From: Acidobacteriota bacterium
GTDB lineage: Bacteria > Acidobacteriota > UBA4820 > DSQY01
Direction: 5' to 3'
Assembly: GCA_021814085.1 (NCBI GenBank)
Contig: JAKAJA010000138.1
Location: forward strand, 1-5,499
Length of the DNA stretch: 5,499 bases
Below the pieces are notes generated by a model. The model was not told the DNA's origin. It worked only from the letters and a program-made list of their open reading frames with translations, and did no database searches. This document shows, in pieces, positions 1-5,129 of the stretch. Positions within the stretch are counted from its first letter, which is position 1. The number at the start of each line of letters is the position of its first letter. A program made the translations under genes and the position numbers.

Positions 1-1126
1 CCCTTTGTTCGTCGCCATCGACATTAACATCAACGAATCCACCATGTACGCGGACTACATCCTGCCCGATTCCACCTACCTGGAGCGGTGGGGGTGCCCA
101 GGCACATCTCCAACCGTCGTTTCCATGTGCCAAGCCTGGCGCCAGCCCGTGGTGGGCACCTACGACAAGGGAACGGGATCGGAGCGGGACGCCTCGGCGC
201 CATTCAGAGTGAGCGCCACCAATGCCTACACGGCCTATCACCCCCGGACTCCCCTCCTCGAGGATATCTGGATCGCCATCGGAAAGCGCCTCGGCCTGCC
301 TGGGGTCGGGGCCAACGCCTTCCTTGATGGGAGCTCCTTGGACCGGGCCTGGGATTACTGGGCGAAGGTACTGGCGAATATTGTGGCCGACGCCAACGCC
401 CAGGGCTACGCCGTGACCGCGGACGAGGTGGTCGCCAAGGGAGGCGTTTTCGAGGCTCCCGATAAAGCATACGACTGGGGCAGCGACTTTCTGCTCCACC
501 GGCAGAACGGCAAGAACAACGTCTATTCGGAGGCCTTCGCCACCTATCTCAACACCCGCACCGTCACGCGGTGGGACCTGGCGACGGGCAAACCGCTGGA
601 CGGAGAGTTTTTCTCTGCGCTTCCGCCTTTGGAATCGGCCCTGCCCGTGGACAGCATGGGCCAGGTCGTCCCCGATGATGGTTTCCCCTTCCAGCTCGTC
701 ACCTACAAGCCCGCCTTCCACACCCAGTCAAGGAGCATCGTCTGCCCCTCCCTCCAGATGCACATGCCCGAGAGCTTCCTGGAGATGAACGCCTCGGACG
801 CCAGAAGCCGGGGCCTGGAGTCGGGCGACCGGGTTCGGATCGTCTCCGCCTCATGCCCGCAGGGCGTCGAGGGGCGGGTGCTCACGACCGAGGCAATCCG
901 CCCTGGCGTGGTGGCCATCGCCAATTCCCTTGGCCATTGGGCCATGCGTTCCACTCCCCAGATCGTGGACGGGGCCGTGAGCGACTACGACCCAGGCCGC
1001 GCGCTGGGCATCAACTCCAACCTCCTCATGCGGCTGGATCCCGTCTTGATGGACAAGCCCCTCACCGATCCCATCGGGAACGAGGCGTCCTACGGGAACA
1101 CCTCCGTCGATATCGTGAAGCTGTAG
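1..1126 (+). CDS. Molybdopterin (bis-MGD) oxidoreductase catalytic subunit, C-terminal part (5' end outside window)
   Basis: This is the large catalytic subunit of a DMSO-reductase-superfamily enzyme, entering the window already in frame (codons begin at base 2). About 374 residues are visible; family members usually have 700-1000. The first residues read FVAIDININEST followed by YADYILPDSTYLERWG, the typical stretch of the late molybdopterin-binding region. The last ~130 residues match the C-terminal cofactor-binding domain: EMNASDARSRGLESGDRVRI, then IRPGVVAIANSLGHWA, then the ending GINSN...MRLDP...LTDPIGNEASYGNTSV. These patterns are most like tetrathionate, polysulfide/thiosulfate and arsenate reductase A subunits, but the substrate cannot be decided. 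The Mo ligand, the N-terminal [4Fe-4S] motif and any Tat leader would lie upstream. The four-cluster Fe-S subunit follows 9 nt after the stop and is the likely electron-transfer partner. The first TTG (base 5) is internal, not a real start. Superfamily certain; substrate inferred. Confidence 0.9.
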   Translation, partial: PLFVAIDININESTMYADYILPDSTYLERWGCPGTSPTVVSMCQAWRQPVVGTYDKGTGSERDASAPFRVSATNAYTAYHPRTPLLEDIWIAIGKRLGLPGVGANAFLDGSSLDRAWDYWAKVLANIVADANAQGYAVTADEVVAKGGVFEAPDKAYDWGSDFLLHRQNGKNNVYSEAFATYLNTRTVTRWDLATGKPLDGEFFSALPPLESALPVDSMGQVVPDDGFPFQLVTYKPAFHTQSRSIVCPSLQMHMPESFLEMNASDARSRGLESGDRVRIVSASCPQGVEGRVLTTEAIRPGVVAIANSLGHWAMRSTPQIVDGAVSDYDPGRALGINSNLLMRLDPVLMDKPLTDPIGNEASYGNTSVDIVKL

Positions 1127-1129
1127 GAG
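1125..1129 (+). promoter_or_regulatory. Ribosome binding site of the Fe-S subunit
   Basis: AGGAG begins inside the TAG stop codon of the catalytic subunit and ends 6 nt before the ATG at 1136. This supports that start and suggests translational coupling of the two subunits. Confidence 0.65.
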
Positions 1130-1135
1130 CGCGCC

Positions 1136-1660
1136 ATGACCCAGCTCGGATGGAAGATTGACCTGTCGAAATGCATCGGATGCAGGGCCTGTGTGGAAGC
1201 CTGCAAGTTCGAGAACAACACAACGCTCGACCTGAGCGTCAACTATCGGTGGGTCACCGATGTGGAGCGTGGGCGGTACCCCTCCGTGACCAGGGATTTT
1301 GTGCCGCTCGCGTGCAACCACTGCGCTAACCCCGCGTGCAAGAGGGCCTGCCCCACCAAAGCCATCTTCAAGCGCGCATCTGACGGCATCGTTTTGATTG
1401 ACCAGAACAAGTGCGTGGGGTGTCAGGAGTGCGTCATGGCCTGCCCCTACGGCGTGCCCCAGTTCAACCGCCTGACAAAAAAGGCGGAGAAATGCACCTT
1501 CTGCGTCCACCGCCAGGAGGTGGGCCTGCCTCCCGCTTGCGCAGCGACCTGCGTGGGCGGCGCGATCAATTTCGGCACGGACTTCTTGCGCTACGGGGAT
1601 CCGCCCGCAGGCTTCGCGGATCCCCGCCAGACGAACCCCTCCATCGAGTTCAAACGGTAG
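1136..1660 (+). CDS. Four-cluster [4Fe-4S] electron-transfer subunit of the molybdoenzyme (DmsB/PsrB/TtrB type)
   Basis: This 174-residue ferredoxin-like protein is the probable beta subunit that carries electrons to or from the preceding molybdenum subunit. All 16 cysteines expected for four [4Fe-4S] clusters are present: C13/C16/C19/C23 (CIGCRACVEAC), C60/C63/C68/C72 (CNHCANPACKRACP), C93/C96/C99/C103 (CVGCQECVMACPYG) and C120/C123/C135/C139. The order and spacing are those of the DmsB/PsrB/PhsB/NrfC family, as is the phrase DGIVLIDQNKCVGC. There is no signal peptide. Periplasmic members of the family are often carried out by the Tat leader of the alpha subunit, so location depends on the unseen start of the neighbour. 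The length is slightly short for the family (often 180-230). The gene sits 9 nt after the catalytic subunit and 9 nt before the polyferredoxin, so co-transcription is very likely. The exact substrate system is not decidable from this subunit. Confidence 0.93.
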   Translation: MTQLGWKIDLSKCIGCRACVEACKFENNTTLDLSVNYRWVTDVERGRYPSVTRDFVPLACNHCANPACKRACPTKAIFKRASDGIVLIDQNKCVGCQECVMACPYGVPQFNRLTKKAEKCTFCVHRQEVGLPPACAATCVGGAINFGTDFLRYGDPPAGFADPRQTNPSIEFKR

Positions 1661-1669
1661 GGCGTTGGT

Positions 1670-2788
1670 ATGAATTTGGTCAAGTGCCTCGTGGCTTGGG
1701 CAGGTGGTGCGGGGAGCGGAGCGCAATGGGACTGCTCTCTCTGCGCCAGCCCCGATGGGGCATGCGAGACCCTTTGCGTCGCCGCTTGCCCAGCCCAAGC
1801 CCTGGCTTGGCGCGATGACGCTCTCCAGGTCGAGGAAGCCTGCGACGCCTGCGGCCTCTGTGCGACCACTTGCCCCAGGGGAGCCTTGACCGTCGAATCC
1901 GTTAACCGGTCGCTCGAGGAGGCTCGCCGGCAGAGGGCCGCAACCTACTGGCACTGCGAGCGCGTTCCCTCCACCGCCAGGGGAGCCGGGGGAGCCTGCG
2001 TGGCCTGTCTGGGTGCGCTCCCGCCGGAAGCGCTGGTCGCCTTTGCGGCGGCCTCCGACCGGCCCATCTTCCTTCAGGCTGGGCCGTGCGGGGAATGTTC
2101 CCGCGGCCCCGCCTATTCGTCTCGTGCGGAGTCCAGGCTCCAAAGGTTGGCGCAGCATTTGGAGCAGGTTGCCCAAAAGCCGGTCCTGGTCTTAGGGGCA
2201 CCGCCGGCCAAGACTCAGGAAGGTCGTCCTGGGCTTTCGAGGCGGGCGTTCTTCTCGGCTCTGCGAGGGTCGGTGGCGGCAGTGCTCCCCGATCCCCCGG
2301 CAGCGTCGGGAGAGAACGCGAGCCCCTGGAAGCTCACGAGGGGCAGCCTGCTGGCGATTCTCAACAAACTCTCTGCTGGAAACCCGTTGCCAGAAGGCGG
2401 GGCCAGCATCCTGCCCGCCCTGTCCCTTCCAACGGTTGATGAGGAGGTCTGCACCCTCTGCGGTCGGTGCGCTCTGGTGTGTGCCCCAGGGGCGCTTTCG
2501 GTGCGGGCTTCGGGGGGGACCCTCGTGCTCGAGCTGGAGGCTGACCGCTGCACCGGATGCGCGGCGTGCGCAGAATCCTGTTCCCCAGCCGCCCTTACGA
2601 TGGCCGAATCGTACGACGCGCCGGAAGGGGTGAGACCACTTGCGGACGCCCCTTCTAAGCTCTGCCTCCGCTGTGGGAGCCAATTCCCAGAGCGAACCTC
2701 TGCCTCCATGACCTCTTGCCCCTCCTGCACCACCACAGCCCTCCGCCGGGCCGAGCCCAGATTCCCAGGCTACTCCCAGCCGGTTTGA
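1670..2788 (+). CDS. Polyferredoxin with two pairs of [4Fe-4S] sites, a central CxxC domain and a C-terminal zinc ribbon
   Basis: A 372-residue cysteine-rich protein, probably an electron carrier or assembly partner of the adjacent molybdoenzyme; no precise function is recognised. The N-terminal part has an irregular cluster using C22/C25/C36/C40 (C32 also nearby) and a regular one at C58/C61/C64/C68 (CDACGLCATTCPRGAL). The middle has C96, then C110/C113 in CVACLGALPPEAL and C140/C143 in GPCGEC, a separate cysteine domain that may bind metal. Residues 189-199 read LSRRAFFSALR. A second pair follows at C261/C264/C267/C271 and C294/C297/C300/C304. The end carries CLRCG (332-336) and CPSC (350-353), which looks like a zinc ribbon. 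There are no membrane segments and no signal peptide. The ATG lies 9 nt after the preceding stop; AGGG at 1659-1662 is a modest ribosome site. It takes the place where a membrane anchor gene is often found. Confidence 0.85.
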   Translation: MNLVKCLVAWAGGAGSGAQWDCSLCASPDGACETLCVAACPAQALAWRDDALQVEEACDACGLCATTCPRGALTVESVNRSLEEARRQRAATYWHCERVPSTARGAGGACVACLGALPPEALVAFAAASDRPIFLQAGPCGECSRGPAYSSRAESRLQRLAQHLEQVAQKPVLVLGAPPAKTQEGRPGLSRRAFFSALRGSVAAVLPDPPAASGENASPWKLTRGSLLAILNKLSAGNPLPEGGASILPALSLPTVDEEVCTLCGRCALVCAPGALSVRASGGTLVLELEADRCTGCAACAESCSPAALTMAESYDAPEGVRPLADAPSKLCLRCGSQFPERTSASMTSCPSCTTTALRRAEPRFPGYSQPV

Positions 2789-2852
2789 CCACTGGTTAGT
2801 GCCGCATCGCGCGGCGCCCCGGCGAAAGAGCACCCGGACAAGAAAAAGCCAA

Positions 2853-2936
2853 TCCGCAGATGACGCAGATTCCGCAGAAAAAGAGAGAAAGAATAGTTGT
2901 CCTCCTTGCCTCTCCACAATCTGCGCAATCTGGGGA
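2853..2936. repeat. Imperfect inverted repeat built from 9-nt CGCAGA-type units
   Basis: The left arm has CGCAGA at 2855, 2864 and 2873, exactly 9 nt apart. The right arm carries the complement, TCTGCG at 2920 and TCTGGG at 2929, again 9 nt apart. Arms 2853-2871 and 2918-2936 pair at 16 of 19 positions, with 46 nt between them. RNA or single-stranded DNA could fold into a long imperfect hairpin. The motif resembles dispersed intergenic repeats seen in various bacterial genomes, but copy number here is unknown. No coding role is visible. Confidence 0.65.
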
Positions 2937-2945
2937 CGAGTCCCC
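2932..2945. repeat. GGGGAC-GA-GTCCCC palindrome next to the IS left end
   Basis: A perfect 6-bp inverted repeat (2932-2937 and 2940-2945) is separated by only GA. It overlaps the right arm of the larger inverted repeat and ends 3 nt before the terminal repeat of the insertion sequence. No T run follows, so it is not a standard terminator. It could belong to the dispersed repeat or be a protein-binding palindrome. Confidence 0.5.
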
Positions 2946-2947
2946 TT

Positions 2948-2958
2948 ATACCATTTCC
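2948..2958 (+). repeat. Left terminal inverted repeat of the IS630 element
   Basis: ATACCATTTCC is the exact reverse complement of bases 4075-4085. The embedded TA at 2949-2950 is the likely duplicated target. Confidence 0.8.
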
Positions 2959-2961
2959 GTA

Positions 2962-2990
2962 TTGACATATTACTAATATTGCCTTAAGTT
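2962..2990 (+). promoter_or_regulatory. Possible transposase promoter
   Basis: A perfect -35 TTGACA lies at 2962-2967 just inside the left end of the IS. Seventeen nt further, TAAGTT (2985-2990) is a weak -10 match (3 of 6). The surrounding AT-rich stretch and the transposase ribosome site about 25 nt downstream fit a promoter carried by the element. The weak -10 keeps confidence low. Confidence 0.4.
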
Positions 2991-3013
2991 CTTCCTGTGG
3001 TTAGCCTGGAAGC

Positions 3014-3020
3014 AGGAGGA
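3014..3020 (+). promoter_or_regulatory. Ribosome binding site of the transposase
   Basis: AGGAGGA is a strong Shine-Dalgarno match. It lies 4 nt before the ATG at 3025 and directly abuts another ATG at 3021. The 3021 frame closes after 18 codons, so 3025 is the coding start. Confidence 0.65.
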
Positions 3021-3024
3021 ATGC

Positions 3025-3543
3025 ATGGGCAGAAGAAAGGCAGCTTCATTCGTGGACTCGGCAACACTAGCGTGTGCTGAGGCCGATCTCAATGGCCTGC
3101 CTCAGGGCAGGGTGACCTTGCGCCTGCTGGCCGTCATTGCGGCGGGACAGGACCGCAGGCTCGATGATGTGGCCTCCTTCTTTAGGACCACGCGGCAGAC
3201 TGTGGCGATCTGGATTTCGCGCTACCGGTCAAAGGGCTTGGCTGGGCTGACCGATTTGCCCAAGGGACACCGGCGGGCAAGCCTGTCGCGGATCCAGGTA
3301 AAGACGATCCAGCACTGGGTTGAAAGAGGAGAGTCACCTTCCGGAGAGCCCGTCCATTGGACCATCGCACTGCTGCGAGAGGCGATCCTGAAGGCCTTCG
3401 GTGTCACCCTCGGAAAGACGCGGGTATGGTTGCTTCTGCGGGAGTGGGGCTACCGGCTCAAAGTGCCTCGTCCCCGCCACACCAAAGCCACACCGAAGGC
3501 CGAGAAGGCCTTTAAAAAAACTCCGTCGCATCTTGGCCGCTAG
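3025..3543 (+). CDS. IS630-family transposase, N-terminal DNA-binding part (first frame)
   Basis: This frame encodes 172 residues of an IS630 transposase: the DNA-binding half that recognises the element's ends. Residues ~41-75 (RLDDVASFFRTTRQTVAIWISRYRSKG...) form a first helix-turn-helix. Residues ~111-150, starting VHWTIALLREAI and running to LLREWGYRLKVPRPRHTKA, are the second, winged region typical of the family. Family-like sequence continues to KAEKAFKK at about residue 164. After that this frame gives an unrelated tail (TPSHLGR) and stops at 3541, while the expected continuation, including the catalytic domain, is in the frame starting at 3512. Joining them needs a net shift of +1 (or -2) at the TTTAAAAAAA run. 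This part alone could bind DNA but lacks the catalytic domain. The start is set by the strong ribosome site at 3014-3020. Confidence 0.85.
   Translation: MGRRKAASFVDSATLACAEADLNGLPQGRVTLRLLAVIAAGQDRRLDDVASFFRTTRQTVAIWISRYRSKGLAGLTDLPKGHRRASLSRIQVKTIQHWVERGESPSGEPVHWTIALLREAILKAFGVTLGKTRVWLLLREWGYRLKVPRPRHTKATPKAEKAFKKTPSHLGR
3511..3520 (+). other. T3A7 run at the transposase frame switch (candidate slippage site)
   Basis: The first frame reads TTT AAA AAA ACT and runs into a stop at 3541. The second frame reads TTA AAA AAA CTC and continues with catalytic-domain sequence. An ordinary -1 ribosomal slip would lead to the third, wrong frame. One fewer A, or two more, would restore a single open frame. 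The possibilities are therefore transcriptional slippage on A7, a +1 ribosomal shift, or a one-base indel mutation or sequencing error. Confidence 0.6.
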
Positions 3544-4069
3544 ACGCAAGAAGCACGGGGATTCAGTGCAGGTCTGGTTCTTCGACGAAGGCCGTTTCGG
3601 CCTGAAGCCCTGCACGGGCCGTGCTTGGTGCCGCCGCTCCCGGCGTCCCGTAGCCCTTGTGCGGCCCGGGTATAAGAACTTCTATCTCTTTTCGGCCGTC
3701 AACCCCAATACCGGCCAAGAGTTTACTTTGCAACTCCCCACCGTGGACACCGAGATGATGAGCCTCTATCTGGACCATCTTTCCCAAGAGCATCCCGGAG
3801 CGCACATTCTTCTCGTACTTGATGGCGCAGGCTGGCACAAGGCCAAAGAATTGAAAGTGCCTGACGGAATCGAACTCGTACCACTTCCTCCCTACTCTCC
3901 AGAACTTAATCCAGCGGAACGTTTATGGCAGTGGCTCCGCCTGCACGTCTGCCGAAATCGCTTGTTTTCCTCCCTGAATGACCTCGAACAGGCCATTTGT
4001 GACTCTTGGCATTTGCTCTCGCCGAACCTTCTCAGTTCGCTCTGCCACTGTTCTTATTTGTACGATTAG
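3512..4069 (+). CDS. IS630-family transposase, DDE catalytic part (second frame)
   Basis: This is the C-terminal catalytic half of the same transposase, which cuts and joins DNA at the element's ends. The frame is open from a GTG at 3401, but only sequence from about 3512 (LKKLRRILAARRKKHG) looks like transposase; the earlier residues are off-frame translation of the first part. The DDE residues are all present: D in WFFDEGRF (codon 3584), D in LVLDGAGWHK (codon 3821) and E in PYSPELNPAERLW (codon 3917), with 31 residues between the second D and E. DGAGWH in place of the commoner DN is seen in some subgroups. No ribosome site is obvious at the frame junction, so independent translation is doubtful. 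A joined product from 3025 would be about 347 residues, normal for IS630. With all catalytic residues kept, the element may be active or recently active if the frame is bridged. Confidence 0.85.
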   Translation, partial: LKKLRRILAARRKKHGDSVQVWFFDEGRFGLKPCTGRAWCRRSRRPVALVRPGYKNFYLFSAVNPNTGQEFTLQLPTVDTEMMSLYLDHLSQEHPGAHILLVLDGAGWHKAKELKVPDGIELVPLPPYSPELNPAERLWQWLRLHVCRNRLFSSLNDLEQAICDSWHLLSPNLLSSLCHCSYLYD

Positions 4070-4074
4070 AAAGT

Positions 4075-4085
4075 GGAAATGGTAT
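4075..4085 (-). repeat. Right terminal inverted repeat of the IS630 element
   Basis: GGAAATGGTAT is the exact reverse complement of the left end at 2948-2958. It begins 5 nt after the transposase stop and ends 54 nt from the stop codon of moaA. Confidence 0.8.
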
Positions 4086-4139
4086 TACTTATTCTCCTTT
4101 GCTCTTCTCTGGATGGCATTCTTGTTTCCGGGTAGGTCA

Positions 4140-5129
4140 CTATCCCCCGATGCCGCACATGCCCAGGCCCGCGCCGACGCGCGCGCCGCTGCACCCTCCG
4201 AAGGCATGCCCGGAGGGCTTCTGGGCCACGGCCACCCGAATGGCCTCTTCGAGTGCCCGGTCGGTAGCCCCCGCGCGCAGGAGCGGCAGGAGATCGAGGC
4301 CCTCCGACGCCGCTAGGCAGGACAAGAGCATCCCCCGGGAGGTGACGCGGACGCGATTGCAGGTCTCGCAGAAGCGGCCGCTCACCGCGGCGATGAAGCC
4401 CAAGGTCCCCGCCGCGCCCGGCCTGCGGTAGACGCTGGCCGGGCCGAACCCGTTAGGCCGCTCCGGTCGCGCCACCGCTTCAAGGGGACCGGCCAGGGCC
4501 ATCATGGCGTCGAGGGGAACCCGGCGCGACGGGCCCAGGGTCTGGGCGGCTTGGCCCATGGGCATGAGCTCGATGAAGCGGACATGGAGCGGGAGATCCT
4601 GGGTGAGGCGCGCGAAAGCCGGGACCTCCGCATCGTTGAGCCCCTGAACGACGACCACATTGAGCTTCACCGGATCCAGCCCCGCAGTCAGGGCCGCGGC
4701 GACTCCCTCGCGGACCGCGGCGAGGCCCTCCACGCCCGCGAGGCGTTTGAAGGCGGCGGGATCCAAGGAGTCCAGACTGATGTTAACGCGGCCCAGACCC
4801 GCCTCTCTCAACCCTCGCGCCAAACGGGAAAGCCGGAATCCGTTCGTCGTGAGCGAGAGGTCAACCCGGGGGTCCAGCGCCCTCAAGGATCTCACGATGT
4901 CCAGGATGTCGGGCCGGAGCAGGGGCTCTCCCCCCGTCACGCGCACTCCTCGGATCCCGAGCCGCACCAGGGCCCCCGCGATTCGGACCAGCTCCTGAGC
5001 GGTGCACTCTTGGCCCGAAGCGCACCCCGCGGAAAGATCCGGGCTGCAGTACGCGCAAGCAAAGTTGCACACGTCGGTGACCGAAAGGCGTAAGTAGCGG
5101 ACGGCGCGCCCGTACCCGTCAGTGAGCAC
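4140..5129 (-). CDS. moaA: GTP 3',8-cyclase MoaA (molybdenum cofactor biosynthesis)
   Basis: MoaA is a cytoplasmic radical-SAM enzyme that, with MoaC, converts GTP to cyclic pyranopterin monophosphate, the first step of molybdopterin synthesis. In the 329-residue form chosen here, the radical-SAM motif CNFACAYC gives C21/C25/C28. The SAM-binding GGEP is at 66-69. The second [4Fe-4S] cluster, which binds substrate, uses C254/C257/C271 in FCETCNRVRV...LLSCL. The protein ends in GIGG; the terminal Gly-Gly is a MoaA hallmark. I chose the GTG at 5129 because the product then opens VLTDGYGRAVRYLRLSVTD as MoaA proteins do, and AGAGGA (5135-5140) lies 5 nt upstream. An upstream ATG at 5183 in the same frame would add 18 residues, lacks a ribosome site and would overlap mobA by 65 nt. 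With GTG the overlap is 11 nt, which suits coupled translation in a mobA-moaA operon. Confidence 0.95.
   Translation of the reverse strand: MLTDGYGRAVRYLRLSVTDVCNFACAYCSPDLSAGCASGQECTAQELVRIAGALVRLGIRGVRVTGGEPLLRPDILDIVRSLRALDPRVDLSLTTNGFRLSRLARGLREAGLGRVNISLDSLDPAAFKRLAGVEGLAAVREGVAAALTAGLDPVKLNVVVVQGLNDAEVPAFARLTQDLPLHVRFIELMPMGQAAQTLGPSRRVPLDAMMALAGPLEAVARPERPNGFGPASVYRRPGAAGTLGFIAAVSGRFCETCNRVRVTSRGMLLSCLAASEGLDLLPLLRAGATDRALEEAIRVAVAQKPSGHAFGGCSGARVGAGLGMCGIGG

Larger units (their letters stand above)
2949..4084 (+). mobile_element. IS630-family insertion sequence with TA at both ends
   Basis: The element is bounded by ATACCATTTCC at 2948-2958 and its exact reverse complement GGAAATGGTAT at 4075-4085, an 11-bp perfect terminal inverted repeat. 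A TA dinucleotide lies at 2949-2950 and at 4083-4084, as expected because IS630/Tc1 elements duplicate a TA target. If TA is the duplication, the element proper is 2951-4082 (about 1.13 kb), normal for the family. It carries one transposase on the plus strand, split over two frames. Both ends are AT-rich against GC-rich neighbours. It sits between the convergent oxidoreductase and moaA genes and breaks neither. Confidence 0.85.

Noticed and set aside
851..2176. A 441-codon open frame on the minus strand across the catalytic, Fe-S and polyferredoxin genes
   Set aside because: It lies antisense to three well-supported genes, has no recognisable domain and spans their boundaries. High GC makes such long open frames common.
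2801..2815. GCCGC-ATCGC-GCGGC hairpin just after the polyferredoxin stop as a terminator
   Set aside because: The stem is only 5 bp and no T run follows, so it does not qualify as a rho-independent terminator.
2853..2936. CRISPR array
   Set aside because: The repeated unit is only 9 nt with no spacers, and the copies are inverted between the two arms.
2192..2968. A 258-codon minus-strand open frame over the polyferredoxin end and the repeat region
   Set aside because: It is antisense to the cysteine-cluster coding sequence and runs through the inverted repeat into the IS end; its composition is low-complexity R/G/S/A with no family-like motif.
3401..3511. GTG at 3401 as a real start of a separate second transposase protein
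   Set aside because: The first ~37 residues from this start are off-frame translation of the DNA-binding half and do not look like transposase. No good ribosome site precedes it.
4551..5093. A 180-codon plus-strand open frame opposite moaA
   Set aside because: It is the antisense shadow of a gene whose Fe-S and SAM motifs are intact; it shows no motif of its own.
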